A stretch of 64,000 nucleotides of DNA from the NCBI RefSeq assembly GCF_907165205.1, contig NC_058193.1, positions 992,001-1,056,000 on the forward strand, given 5' to 3'. The position numbers were made by a program, and so were the translations under genes. Each line of letters opens with the position of its first letter. Within the stretch, counting starts at the first letter, position 1. Below, in pieces: positions 9,901 to 20,560 of the stretch. Under the pieces are notes generated by a model. It saw only the letters and a list, made by a program, of their open reading frames with translations, made no database searches and was not told the DNA's origin. The DNA is from Coccinella septempunctata. Its lineage: Eukaryota; Arthropoda; Insecta; Coleoptera; Coccinellidae.

Positions 9901-12498
9901 TAGCTTGGCTGGTTTATTCGGATTTATTACTCCAAAATGAGGTAAGTACCAGCAACGAGGACCTTCTTCAGATGCTTCTTCAGCTGACAGCTTCCTGGCA
10001 TATCCTTTCCTTAAGTAACTTTCAATTTTCTCACAGTATCTTCTCTTGAAATTTTCATCTTTGTGCATTTGTTTTTCCACACACATAAGTCTTCGAACGG
10101 CTATATTTTTACTTTCAGGCAAGTGAATATCGTTCTCCCTCCAGAGCAGTCCTATTTCAAATCGGTCACCGATTCGTTTTGCAGTTTTTTGCATTATATC
10201 AAGCGCCCTGCTGTCTTTTTTGTTGGATTTTATAGCTACTTGAACTCCAAAGGCTTCAGTACTAAAAGAGTGTTTCACCATCTTGTGGAGCTCGTCGTCA
10301 GCAACAGTTTCACAATGACAAATATGAAAGGAATGAAAAATTCTCTTATTGCCATGATGATTGTCCACATCACCGTGTAAAATCCAACCGAGATTGGTTT
10401 TTGTTGCAAGTGGAGAATTTTCTGGACCCTGAATAACTCTTCTGGCCACTGTGAGTCGGATGTTATCTTGGCCTAAAAGAATCATCGGACGTCCTTGAAT
10501 TTCATTGAAAGGAATGCCCTGTAAGTGAGGATATTTCTTCCAGTCTGTTTCCTTAATGACTTGAACAGGTAAAGATAGATTTTCCACAGATCTCACATTT
10601 TTCATAGTGAATCTCTTGGCATTTTCATGGATTCCCGATATATCAAGGTCTAGGCGATGAGAATCTTCGTAGCACGATGTCATATTATTCGTCCATTGTA
10701 TACAAAGAGATTCCACATTCCCTTCTATTTCCAGGTGGTCAACAATGGATTTGTCTATGAGAGTCACAGTCGAAGCTTCATCACAGAGTGCAATGGTTTC
10801 CAGAAAATCATTTTTTCCATACAATCTCACCTTGATCATCCGCAAAAGAATATTTGCCGCACCTTGTCCCACAGCAAGAACGTTTTCCTTTCTAAGATCT
10901 TCCGTCTGGGTAGACTGTGTATATTCGAAATTTTGTTGTGATTGATCTTTATGAAGGAGTTTATGATGAGATCGTTTGCAGTTATTGATACCACATTGAC
11001 GTTTGGATCTGCATTTCATTGTCTGGTGATTGTTTTTCAGGCATGAGAAACATAATTTTCTTCTGGTCACAGTCTCCCATCTGGTCTCAACATCGTCTTG
11101 ATTTATTTTTGAACAATCTTGGATATAATGTCCTTTTTCTCGACAATACGTACACAATTTGTCAGTTTTCCTGCTATCAGCTGTCGTCAGAGTAGTCTCA
11201 TATCGTTTTGTCGAAGAATATACGAATGGCTTCGATCTGGGCTCCGTTTTATTCATTGTTGAAGAACTTGGTCTACTCACGTAACATGCTGCTGCTGCTA
11301 TGTCTGAAATCCAATCTGAGAGATCACTGAGGTCAACAGTTCCATGTTTTTTCATAACTTCCTCCCCCCAGCGAAGTTTAATCATATCTGGAAGCTTTTG
11401 TACGATGTCTCGAACCAATGTAGGATTCTGAAGATGTTCGTTATAACCCAAGGATTTGATTGTTGCGACTAAAGAAGATATATGATTTGAAAATTTGATC
11501 AAACTCTCTATATTATGTTCTCTGATCGGTGTCACAGCTTTAATCTTTGATATAAGTCCATCGATTATCAGATCAGGACGTCCGAACCTCATTTCTAATA
11601 TCTTCAGCACTGAATCAACGTTATCAGGTGAAATCATCATGCCCGATACGGCTAGTTTGGCCTCACCTTTTAAACATTTTTGCAATTTTATCATCATTTC
11701 CTCAAAAGAATATTCACACAATGAGGCAATTTTTCTGAATTGTGTGATGAATACTGGCCACTCTTCAGGGTTACCGTCAAAGTGAAGAATGTCTTTCTCT
11801 ACAACTTGGCGTGCAATGAATCGATCTCGTCTTGGAGCACTACCTACTGATTTCACAGCTTCACTTATGGTATGGCATAATCGTTCGATGTCGGATGGTT
11901 CTGGAGAACGCATGGGTCTCTTATCTGGTATTGTCAGTCTTGGAGCTTCCTCTACTACATCCATTTTCCGTCTGGGAGTATTGTCTGGAACATTTTGTCT
12001 TTGACTTCTGGAACTATGCAATGATCTAACCGAAGATCTTTCCACGTCATCTGAAACCTGGGTCTCAAACACTTTCTGCTCTAGCTCTAACAATTGTAAT
12101 TTATCTTCTAGTTTCTTCATTTCTATGGCTTGTTTGATTTTTGCAACTTCAACAGCATGCTTTCGTCTTTGTAATTCAACACTACTTGAGTTCGATTGTC
12201 TAGAACATACTGAACGAACAGATGCAGTCTCTTGTTTGTCGTCCGCAGATGGAAGAACTTTTCGATGAATCGAGTGATTTTTGGTTGTGTTGTCCTCTTC
12301 ATCTACTTCTAGAACTGCATCTTTTCCTTCCATTTGATTCAGTTTTGAATGACTTCCTTCTGAAATCTTTGACATTCCACTGACGGACTTCCTTTTTGAC
12401 GAACCAAATTCTGGTGGCCATAGGTAACAATCGGCAAGTCTACTGTTGATACCTGCATTACGTCGTCTTGTATTATTTTCTTCCGAATTTCTGTCCAT
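6934..12498 (-). CDS. gag-pol: BEL/Pao Gag-Pol polyprotein, intact (1854 aa)
   Basis: A single uninterrupted frame. The order is a charged, coiled-coil-like N-terminus; a gag-like region (about residues 200-430); two zinc knuckles (CTYCREKGHYIQDC and CFSCLKNNHQTMKC, about 440-490); an A17-type protease box (LCDEASTVTLIDKS, about 570); reverse transcriptase with KHYVDDYLDC (about 985); an RNase H-like region; and an integrase with H-H-C-C zinc region (about 1490-1530) and catalytic GIDYFGP, YSDNGTNFRG and GGAWERLV (about 1565, 1625 and 1670). A C-terminal BEL-specific tail is present (KPSWKLG-type, VxxVxVKTxxGxYKRPVxKL). Length and order match Pao/BEL polyproteins. No stop, frameshift or missing catalytic residue was seen. 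Confidence 0.95.
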   Translation of the reverse strand: MDRNSEENNTRRRNAGINSRLADCYLWPPEFGSSKRKSVSGMSKISEGSHSKLNQMEGKDAVLEVDEEDNTTKNHSIHRKVLPSADDKQETASVRSVCSRQSNSSSVELQRRKHAVEVAKIKQAIEMKKLEDKLQLLELEQKVFETQVSDDVERSSVRSLHSSRSQRQNVPDNTPRRKMDVVEEAPRLTIPDKRPMRSPEPSDIERLCHTISEAVKSVGSAPRRDRFIARQVVEKDILHFDGNPEEWPVFITQFRKIASLCEYSFEEMMIKLQKCLKGEAKLAVSGMMISPDNVDSVLKILEMRFGRPDLIIDGLISKIKAVTPIREHNIESLIKFSNHISSLVATIKSLGYNEHLQNPTLVRDIVQKLPDMIKLRWGEEVMKKHGTVDLSDLSDWISDIAAAACYVSRPSSSTMNKTEPRSKPFVYSSTKRYETTLTTADSRKTDKLCTYCREKGHYIQDCSKINQDDVETRWETVTRRKLCFSCLKNNHQTMKCRSKRQCGINNCKRSHHKLLHKDQSQQNFEYTQSTQTEDLRKENVLAVGQGAANILLRMIKVRLYGKNDFLETIALCDEASTVTLIDKSIVDHLEIEGNVESLCIQWTNNMTSCYEDSHRLDLDISGIHENAKRFTMKNVRSVENLSLPVQVIKETDWKKYPHLQGIPFNEIQGRPMILLGQDNIRLTVARRVIQGPENSPLATKTNLGWILHGDVDNHHGNKRIFHSFHICHCETVADDELHKMVKHSFSTEAFGVQVAIKSNKKDSRALDIMQKTAKRIGDRFEIGLLWRENDIHLPESKNIAVRRLMCVEKQMHKDENFKRRYCEKIESYLRKGYARKLSAEEASEEGPRCWYLPHFGVINPNKPAKLRLVFDAASKSCGTSLNENLLAGPDLLQPLVEVLIKFRQRKIAFCSDVREMFHQVKLITSDQCSQRFLWREGNTQKPHDVYEMQVMTFGATCSPTCAQFVKNLNARQLTQRQDILDAIEMKHYVDDYLDCTDTVDEALEKIFEVKRIQNLGGFELVDWTSNSKDVMDALATQEDIICKDLDLDSDRSIQRILGLSWDSKLDSFCFKLKSNIFEVETRNGTTKRQILKIVMSIFDPLGLIANLTVRGRILIQDIWKSGIGWDDSVEHEQYKTWKLWFLDLQKITNISIPRCYSTSISKAERVELHIFCDASKRAYASVAYLRLIAQTSIDVALIFARARVAPNKPISIPRLELQAALMGARIKRMLIKTLEIKIDKTYLWTDSTTVLHWIKNDGSKLGQFESHRVGEIQESTDSFDWHWVPSKSNAADNATRTYFDDGNNLDFTRWHNGPEFLQLHDEMTWPIKKTDCGGILKNSEDEEDIQPIEFLATIVENDSCLPDINRFSKWMRLIRTTAWVLVVAKLLISKLRSKNSQIIAEITTSDLEEAEIRLIKQCQLESFPEEISFLKKSMCLKNQSRLKQLSPVMDKNGVLVVSGRTDLATQMEMTTRRPIIMPSKHRLTKLLLHHFHEQCAHQGIETVLNTARQKFWIIDGRSAVKTTFAECKKCRILKAKPAIPQMGQLPTFRLTPPAHAFTYTGIDYFGPLYVTVGRRREKRWGVIFTCLSIRAVHLEVAHSLSTESTLMAVRRMIARRGQPLQIYSDNGTNFRGSSEELKKAVKEMDKENLKREMLVRNIEWKFIPPASPHMGGAWERLVRSVKTTFHVILNNQILKDELLLTLFAECEKIVNSRPITKVSVDPDDLEALTPNHFLLDATNYSTAFESENGNLRGQWRRAQELRNSFWKRWTREYLPTLTKRTKWRNDGRPMKLHDVVIVIDDTAPRKSWKLGLIEKIFPGPDEKIRVVQVKTANGSYKRPVTKLCRLDIEDSGQR

Positions 12499-12556
12499 AA
12501 CTGTCTTTGGGTCTATATCTATCCAAGAACTAATTCAAAACGTCTCGAAGGACCAA

Positions 12557-12727
12557 TGTTAAGTCGTCTCACAGTAAATAAAATTCTGGTGTATCTCAAA
12601 CTTATCTTTTTTATAGTCACTTCACATTGACATTAAATTACAACTATTGTCATCAAGAGACCTACTATTATTTTTCAAACAAATTTCTAAGGGTGTGATA
12701 AATATATAAATTCAACAAAACATAACA
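12557..12727 (-). repeat. 5' LTR of the BEL/Pao element
   Basis: The partner of the LTR at 6739-6909, followed on the right by the AGACT duplication. Confidence 0.95.
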
Positions 12728-12783
12728 AGACTGATGAATCGTAGAAATTAGGCATAACCTTGGAACAAGGATATTTATAAAAA

Positions 12784-12888
12784 TAGAACGATCACGCCTA
12801 AAGGCAATGAATACAATAAGGGATAAATTCAGATGCATACCACCCGCCGATATGAATATCAACAAGTGTTACGATCTGAATTGAACTA
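12784..12888. repeat. Dispersed direct repeat, copy A
   Basis: About 105 bp beginning TAGAACGATCACGCC and ending GATCTGAATTGAACTA. It recurs at 13276-13389 with a 7-10 bp insertion and a few changes. The repeat and its spacing (about 490 bp) suggest a local duplication or two ends of one element; the 12728-13916 stretch is otherwise uncharacterised intron. Confidence 0.8.
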
Positions 12889-13275
12889 GCCAATTTGCCA
12901 TCGTCAAGGTCCCAAATGGAGTACGCTCCATCGAAGAAAAGCAGATGCTGACCATGGTTTCGGTCTCATTTGAACTCATCAGAGCAACACAGCATTTTTC
13001 TCCGATGGAGAACGTTTGGAATTGATGGAACTTTATTCAATATTGGCACGTGCTACTGGGTACTATACATTTACCCAGAGCGCCACCTAATATGAAACGG
13101 TGTCCGATTCAATCCCCTCCAGATAGAAACCAAGACGAAGACAATAGCATATGTCCCATATTTTCTCTAATTCAGTACGCTAATTCGCTTTGCGAATAAC
13201 ACACGTGTGACGAATTGAGAAGTCTGGGAACACGTTCAGATCACGGCAGAAATGATGCCAGCGGTACAATAATAA

Positions 13276-13389
13276 TAGAATGATCACGCCTAAACGGGGG
13301 AGGCAATGAATACAATAATAAGGATTGATTCAGATGCATACCACCCGACGATATGAATATCAACAAGTGTTACGATCTGAATTGAACTA
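13276..13389. repeat. Dispersed direct repeat, copy B
   Basis: Partner of 12784-12888. It is longer in the middle because of the extra CGGGGGAGG and AATA bases. Confidence 0.8.
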
Positions 13390-13916
13390 AAAACAGCATT
13401 CAGACATCAGGACTTTCACTTATATGTTTTTCTTGTGCTACAAAAAACAACACAATTCTCGACATTCAGTTAACTTGCAAGTTGTGTTCTTCATAATTCG
13501 AATAATTACTTTTAGGAGTTAGATATTCAGGGATATTGACTCAAAGAATTGAGCCTGCTGGTAGGAAAGGATGTTAGGAACTTATTGTTCCAATAAGATG
13601 CTGCACCTCCACATGAAAAAGTATGTAATATTTTGTATATACTTTTGGAAGCCTAGTTACTGGCAAAAAATGCTCCTCACCTCTGACCACCACGTTAGAT
13701 GGGTTGCCAGTGCTGAAATTTAAGCTATCGTGAACGGCTTCTGGTCGAATATCCCCGTATTAGATTGCTGCCGTTGCTTCGAATTATTTTTTTTTTTTTT
13801 TGAATATTGACTATTCAGTGTTCGATTGAGGATTACGATATAATGTCTTTCTTTTGAAAGTTACCAAAATCAATGTTAAAGATACAAAGAGGATTTAACT
13901 GAAATTGAATATTTAC

Positions 13917-14098
13917 CTGTATCTGGTTCAGAATTGGTTCGGAATATGGAAGCATAAACTTCTGACAGGAATTCGTGATATCTTTGAGTGCCATTGTTGC
14001 AGTCAAAGATATATCGGGATTTTCTAACGCTTTTATAACTAAGGGTAGTGTATATTCCAGTACTTCATGATTTTCCGAAATTAATCCGCTGTAATTGC
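13917..14098 (-). CDS. Ipo13: Ipo13 exon 9
   Basis: Two bases completing a glycine, then 60 codons (NYSGLISENHEVLEYTLP to PILNQIQ). It corresponds to the family segment LPLVxxALENPxxS with a HEAT-type repeat. Acceptor TTTCAG, donor GTAAAT, phase 0. Confidence 0.88.
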
Positions 14099-16522
14099 CT
14101 GAAAGGAAAATCGAATTAATTGAAATTTTTTAGCATGTATTGGATTCAGACAGTATGTGCAAAAGTGAAAATTAAATCAGGGTGTTGATAAATTGATGCA
14201 AAAGATTTTCAAAGAGGGCACTTCAACGATGATTAAAGAGGTCTTTCTAATCTTAAAACATTTTCTGTCATAACCCCTGTCCCATCGAAGTGGCTTGCAA
14301 ATCTTATCCAACTGGTGGTAGAACTCGTCAAATTAAACAGCTCCACCAAGAATCAACTGTGAAAAAATTTCGAGGCAAAGCTGAAAAAATCATTGCTAAA
14401 ATAGAACCCAGTACAACACTTCATCCTGCATGCAAACAAGAAAAACACGGTTCAATTAGACAAAAACCCCAACATCCAAAGTGAGTTTCCTTACAACTCC
14501 AAATTGTTCTAAGCAGTCCGTAAATTATTCAATAATCGTCTGAGCAGCTCCGGGTTCTAGAGGAGAGGAGGTGAAAGTTTAAAAATTGCCCATGAGACCA
14601 TCCTCAAAATATTTGGGGAAGATATCGATACATTGTCGCCAAGACATTGTAAGCCTCAATTACTTGCCTTATGGCATGAGATATTTGGGCAGGAATATGC
14701 CGATATAGGAATATATAGCCTAGAAATGGAGAGGTTCACTGCACCTTTAGTAACTCTGCATAAACCCACCATCACTTTATGTGATTCCACACTTCTCAGT
14801 GTGGCATTTTCTAGATATAGTTCAAAATGGGTTTCATCGTACCAAAAGTTTATTTCAGGAGGATATTCATAATTATCGAGCCCCCGCGTCGTTTCCTATA
14901 TGAAACGAACCTGGAAGCGCCTTTGAATGTAATTTTTTTCTTCCACATAGCACCGCGAACACTTCAATTTCAATTTGTTTTTATGAACATAAATTTTTCA
15001 ACTTCCACTTTCCACTCCTCCCAAACTGGACGCTCAAAATGAAGATACTTTCCACCCAATAATATATGGACTGTACAGAACAATTTGAAGTTGGCGCTTA
15101 ACTTCTACTCCGCATGTAGTTTAATTGCTACGTACTGTATCTTATCTCTGATATTGACACGTTCGATCTTCGTCAGGGAATGAGATGTAACAAAACTTCG
15201 TATCTTTAACCCTTAATAAAATTGTTGAACGACCGTCGATTATTCGAAAATTATTGACATCTCAGTAGCTGTGTAAAAATCGAATTCAAGTTTATAATAA
15301 CCCCAAAAGAAAGATTCTGAGTTGTGTAATTCAGGTTGGTATTGATAATGAACCACCCATAAACCAACTTTTGAGTTTATGCACTGACCGAAGATGTTTT
15401 GAATTTTGTACTATTGTTTATGATCTTAATTTAATCGAAAAAATTGAGGAAATGATTGAATCAATTTTAAATGATAATTCATTTGCTCTGAATTAAGGTG
15501 TTTCTCCAGTTCAAATACTTTAAGGCTACATTCAAATAGTTCATTTCTGTGATTTGAAGCACATAAATAACTGGAGATCTTTTGTGACCAGACATTAAGC
15601 TGCGTGTTTGTTTTAACGAGTTCTACCAGCAGTGCAGAAAGATTCACTTTTGAAAATACCTTGTTGTTCAACAAATTGTAACGCCTCTGAATTTGTGTGG
15701 AAGGAGTCTAATTAATATCTTTTCATATATACATATATAGTTGCCCTTAGAATTTTTTTTCAAAAAATTTTTTGTGAATTAAATATTTGGATGCGAAATA
15801 TTGTATGGGGATAATTTTTCACCCCTTTACGATTTATGAATTGAAAAAACTGACAATAAGTGGAATTTGATCGGTGCAAAAATTAATTCTTCTGGATTGT
15901 TTCATAATGTAATTTCACAGGGTAGTAATTTGGAGGGGATGGAGTTGTATAATAGCAAAAAAATAAATAAAAGTTTACTTTAGCCACTTTTGATTTGATG
16001 ATACCTATATTGTGTGGTGTGAAAAATCGATGTGTACTTTGAGAGGAAACAGACTGCTATCAAGTCGCGTGAGCTTATGCGATATCATATGCGGAATTAT
16101 TTAAAGTGAACCACACTTTTCTGAGCTGACGTGATATCTCATGATAACACGTGGGTTCCCGTGACATGAGAGCAGTCTGTGGTCACCTTTGAGGTGGCCA
16201 TAGATGGTCATAGAAATATCCAATCAATGACCAAATAATCCACATCAACAAAAGGTCTATCCATTTCTGGCACAAAAAGTTAGGGATGACATATAAAAAA
16301 ATTCTACCCCCCTCCACCCCTCGTGGAGGGTGCATGATAAACTCCGCAATAATACATGAAAAGTTGCGTAATGAAAATTGATATATTCAAGAAGTTTTCA
16401 ACATAATAGTACTCAAATCCGAAGAAATGAATTTTGTGTGTTATTTTTTAATCGCTCTGTATATAAGTAAATTTTTCTATTATAGCGTTGGGTGAATTGA
16501 AAGTACATAATCATTTTCTTAC
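14099..16522. other. Ipo13 intron 8
   Basis: No gene is supported. Open frames at 14290-14484, 14633-15042 and 15426-15674 show no domain or family match. A weak inverted repeat lies at 16036-16193. Confidence 0.5.
16036..16193. repeat. MITE-like inverted repeat
   Basis: CAGACTGCTATCAAG near the left end and the reverse of GAGAGCAGTCTG near the right end give imperfect arms. The right arm resembles the ends of the MITE at 38633-38859 (ACAGAYTACTCTCACGTGACG type), so both may belong to one superfamily. Confidence 0.5.
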
Positions 16523-16949
16523 CTATTGCAGTTATTGCTGTACTTAAAACTTTGCTATTCAATGTATCGAATGGTATATCTTTAATGGTAACCATTAATC
16601 TTGGTAAATATAAATTTTCAGATTCTGTACATTCAGCTACCGATGAAACAGCATGTAAACAAGCTTCCAGTTCATTCCATTGATAATCTTTCTTCTTGAG
16701 TATTTCTGTCAATCTCGTATATAACATATCAATTAATTCCAAATTCAAAACATTGTAACAATAAAGGAAAGTATCGCTGATATCTGTTCTGTAACATCGG
16801 AAAGCATCTCGATCGTCTTCGGACCAATTCGTTTCATTGAGTGGATATTCTCCTTTCCTTAGCAATATGTAGACCAAACTACGGTAAAATGGTTTGATCA
16901 AAAGTAGCAGTTTAGCATAACCAGAAACTTCGAAACTTGTCACTTCTTC
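16523..16949 (-). CDS. Ipo13: Ipo13 exon 8
   Basis: It encodes 142 codons plus one base, EEVTSFEVSGYAKLL to STAITAIG. It contains FRCYRTDISDTFLYCYNVL, which lines up with the strongly conserved FRIYRVDISDT motif of importin-13. Acceptor ATTCCAG, donor GTAAGA. This is the longest visible exon and the clearest family identifier. Confidence 0.92.
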
Positions 16950-17592
16950 CTGGAATAAATTTGAATGTTTTTTTTTATTTTTTTCTATTAATGGCAGTCA
17001 GGTCCGAGAATAAAAACAGATAACTATTATAACATTCCCAACCAAAAGGGGCCAGATGCGAAACTTGGGACTTGGGACCCGGACGTATATTTACAGGATT
17101 ATCATAAAAACCTGAGCAAATACTGAAATGACACAGCCGATTCCCAAAAGTGGCAACCTTTTATACCGGAAGTGACTATCGACCGAACTATCTCACCGGA
17201 AATATACATTTGTAAAAATTTTTATGAGACTCATTTTAACATAGTTTGCCATGCATGCGAAGATATGATGAGTTCTATGAAATAATAGTTACTGGCAGCG
17301 GTACGCAAGAAAGATCATAACATCCAAACTATCCATAATAAAAAGAACAAACAAATAAAAACTCAATACTGGCATGATGATGACATTCAATTGGATTTTT
17401 CACTATGAAATCATAATTTTGATAGAGGCTTTCTAGGAATATACAGAGTGGGCCATTGAAAACGAATCAGAGGCTCTGTAGGTCGGCAAAACCGAATTGT
17501 AAAAAACGCTGGGACACACCAATTTTCGATTCCAGAGGGAAAAGTTCGAGATTGAATTCGAAACTATATCGGTTCAACCCTAAAACCCGAGT

Positions 17593-17715
17593 GCACCGAC
17601 TTATTTAAAACAGGATTAATGTTAAATCGGTGATTGCTATGGTAACTTGCCATAGAAATCACAAAAATAATCAAGGATTAACGTTAATCTCGCCTTAAAT
17701 AAGTCGGTGGACCCG
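17593..17715. repeat. Nested foldback inside the 17.4-18.6 kb element
   Basis: CACCGACTTATTTAA on the left and its complement TTAAATAAGTCGGTG on the right bound arms of about 35 bp that also share GATTAA-GTTAA. Confidence 0.7.
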
Positions 17716-18096
17716 GCCGTTAGTGTTACAACCCCAACCCCTACATTTTGAATAGGAAAGATGAGGTAAGTGATATCTTATTTGAAAGGCCTTTTTATTA
17801 TGATTTTTTTCCATTCAATCAATTCGTTTTTGATTGAATGTTCAAATTTAAATTTTGTGCAGAATTGGTCATTTCGTTAACATGTCTGAATCAATAAAAT
17901 TTTCAAAATAATATTTATATTCCCAATTGCTCCGAATGTTCCGGAAGCTAACATTCCCCCTCCAGATTTTGAGGAGTAGAGTCAAATGCTTTCTTATATT
18001 TTTTTATTCGATACCAAATATTTTGAGTTTCCCTTCACCCATCTGAAGATGCTATTGTGATAGCGAAACACGTGTTCTGGTTTAAAAACTCTTTTA

Positions 18097-18242
18097 GTGT
18101 GTGGAATCTTTACTATTTCTTTAATCTTTTTAGGGTTTTCACTCCCAATCTCTGAAACATTTCATTTTTCAATTGATTTTGTTTCAGAGATTGGGAGTGA
18201 AAACCCTAAAAAGATTAAGGAAATAGTGAACATTCCACACAC
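18097..18242. repeat. Long hairpin with 62 bp arms
   Basis: 18097-18158 and 18181-18242 are reverse complements with three or four mismatches and a 22 bp loop. The overlapping 88-129 codon frames on both strands are by-products of this symmetry, not genes. Confidence 0.85.
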
Positions 18243-18603
18243 GGGAAGCGGGAAAGTTTTTTTCACACCAAAGCGTGAAGTAAGCACTAACGTGACGATT
18301 ATTTTGTGTTTTCGGCGAAAAAAAAATCGATTGATATTGAAACGGATTCCTCATCCGATGAAGAAGATTCCGCGTCGTTCCCGTTCCCGCTGTACCGCGT
18401 TGGTGTGTAGGAACCCCATCTTCCTCATTCAAAACCATAAAGTAAGTCAAGGTGGGTATGTTCTGTGTTCAAAACCCAGGGATTAGGGTTGTAACATTAA
18501 GGGTTGAAGCGAAACAGTTTTGAATTTGATTTTAGTTGTCCGCCTGGAATAAAAAATCGACGTATCCGAGTTCGTTCAAATAATTTTCAATGGCCCACTC
18601 TGT

Positions 18604-19377
18604 GTTTGTTGAGCTCAAGATGAGAAACGAAAATATTTTCAACCCTAATTACAGATCGGTTTTTATGTTATCGTCTGATCTCACAAAAACTGCACTAGCA
18701 ACAATTTGCATTTGATCTTCCAACAATACGTTGTGAAGGGTAGGTTCAATTTGTTCATCATCTCTAACGTTCTCTAACTATCATCTGTAACGTTATAATC
18801 GTTCCATTGAATGTGACGCCACTGATCGGCATCCGAGCACCTGGTGCGCGGCCGCATCGGAAGCTACGAAAGATTCTTCGATTGAAATCGGGTGTTCGCG
18901 ATTTTGAAAAAACATGTTAATTGAGATGAATGAGAGAATTCAGGGTAGATTTTACTGGTGTTTTTTAGTGAGCAGATATAGTATCGATTTTCCTGGCTAA
19001 TTTTCCTAATTTATCTCAGTGCTTCATTTGCTTGAGTATTCTCAAATTTTCCTTATTCAATAGTTGAATATGAAATAGTAATTATTTTCTTATATCATTG
19101 ATTTGCATAATTATCGATTTCAGTAATTCTCAGTGCAAAAAACCTATATTTTTTTTCTTTCAATTACCAGGAAGTTTCGATCTTACAGTGTCTGGTCGAT
19201 TGAGAAAACTAATTTGATTAACTCATTATCTACTTGATGATTTAATTTGCCATTGTTTTCTGAAATCATTATTTCCTCAGATATCTGAAATTTTTTTGTA
19301 ATCATTTCCTAAACTGAAATTTTTCTGTTTCTCAATGCCGAAAAGTTTTTTTTGGCAATCTTTCCTTAATTGATTAG
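18604..19377. other. Ipo13 intron 7, no feature seen
   Basis: AT-rich stretch without supported gene, repeat or RNA. Confidence 0.5.
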
Positions 19378-19439
19378 ATGTTTTTTCTGAATTTTTGTTG
19401 CATTTTTTTTGGTATTTTTTTTTTTTGCTTTGCACAAAG

Positions 19440-20560
19440 GTTTTTTTTGGACAGAACATGCTGGAATCAATTTATTACAATTGTACCTTACGATACTGAT
19501 CTCGATTTTCTCTATCAATTAGGTGGAAAGAGTTGCCTGTTTCGTTCGATTAATTTGAACAGAGATTTTAAGGAAATCATTCATAAAAGACCGTACAAGG
19601 AACTATTTGAAATATATCGTCAAGGATTCAAGGATACCTCAGTGGCGGACGATAGCTGTCGTTATGGCTGTGCGACACATGAAACCATCCTGCACATCAC
19701 CGAGGGATGCGAGAAGTTCGCAGGCACGAAGTACAAAAGTAGACATGATGCTGTTGTCAAGATTTTACACCAAGAATTGGCTATAAAATACCAACTTCTA
19801 AGATCACAAAAGCTTCCCCATTACAATTACCATCCAGATTCTGCATTGGAAAATGATCATCACAAGCTCTACTGGGATCGCACGGTTCTCACAGACCGGA
19901 AAATAACCCACAATAGACCTGACCTCATTACTGAATAAGATTAGAATAGAGCACTGTTCATCGACGTGGCGATTCCAAAAAACAACAACCTACTAGATAG
20001 GCACATCGAAAAAATTTATAAATACAGAGGAACCAACCAGGAGACAATGGAAGTTGAAAGATATCAAGACCATACCCATTGTCATTTCATCAACAGGCCT
20101 GATACCGAAGAAACTGACAGAGAATCTGAAGAAACTTGAATTGGACGAAACCATGTATAGAGTCATGCAGAAAGCGCCATGGGGACGGCGATAACGGTAC
20201 GCAAGTTTCTGGGGAATGCAGAACATGGAAGAGAACACCATCCACTTCGACAAGAGATCAGGAAGCCAACGAAAACTAGAGACAAGGGGAAGAGGAAGAC
20301 CCGATCGACATCAGGAAACCGAGGAGCGACCACCACAATGAGCTCGAAAACTTGGAAAGTGCTCCAGCAGAGCTTAATCCTGTTGATATCTGAGATAGCT
20401 GGGATGAGTGAATGCTCCTCTGGAGAGGACTGTGAAAGCCGCAAGGGTAAAGTCACTTCATTAATCCTTCCGGAAGGATCACAGAGCATTCATTCATTGC
20501 TGTATCCCGTTACCGGAAATAAATCTACAAAAAGAAGAAGAAGAAAAAAAAAAAAAAAAA
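19440..20560 (+). pseudogene. R4/Dong-like LINE 3' fragment with poly(A) tail
   Basis: The plus strand encodes the C-terminal part of a LINE protein of the type with a restriction-like endonuclease. There is a CCHC-like knuckle, CRYGCATHETILHITEGC (about 19650-19710), the DVAIP-type motif just after the stop at 19938, and, in another frame (20040-20180), a WKLKDIKTIPIVISSTG / IPKKLTENLKKL stretch typical of that family. At least one stop and one frameshift break it. It ends AAATAAATCTACAAAAAGAAG plus an A-run to about 20560. It is 5'-truncated, as usual for LINE insertions. The clade is inferred from motifs. Confidence 0.7.

Larger units (their letters stand above)
6739..12727 (-). mobile_element. 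Complete BEL/Pao LTR retrotransposon
   Basis: Two 171 bp LTRs (6739-6909 and 12557-12727) differ at only two positions that I can see. Both flanks carry AGACT (6734-6738 and 12728-12732), a 5 bp target duplication. A primer-binding-like TTGGTCCTTCGAGACG abuts the 5' LTR and a purine tract (GGCGGGGAGAAA on the minus strand) abuts the 3' LTR. The internal region is one open frame. All parts needed for transposition appear present, and near-identical LTRs imply a recent insertion. It lies in Ipo13 intron 9, sense to the gene. Confidence 0.95.
17443..18603. mobile_element. Non-coding element with 20 bp terminal inverted repeats
   Basis: ACAGAGTGGGCCATTGAAAA (17443-17462) is the exact reverse complement of 18584-18603. 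The 1161 bp between holds no credible gene but has two internal foldbacks (17593-17715 and 18097-18242) and a hammerhead-like motif. No target duplication was found. The superfamily is unknown. Confidence 0.75.

Noticed and set aside
12500..13400. CRISPR-like spacing of the direct repeat near 12784 and 13276
   Set aside because: Only two 105 bp copies 490 bp apart in an insect intron; not an array.
18097..18486. Open frames of 129 and 88 codons on opposite strands
   Set aside because: They arise from the 62 bp-arm hairpin, have no domain and mirror each other.
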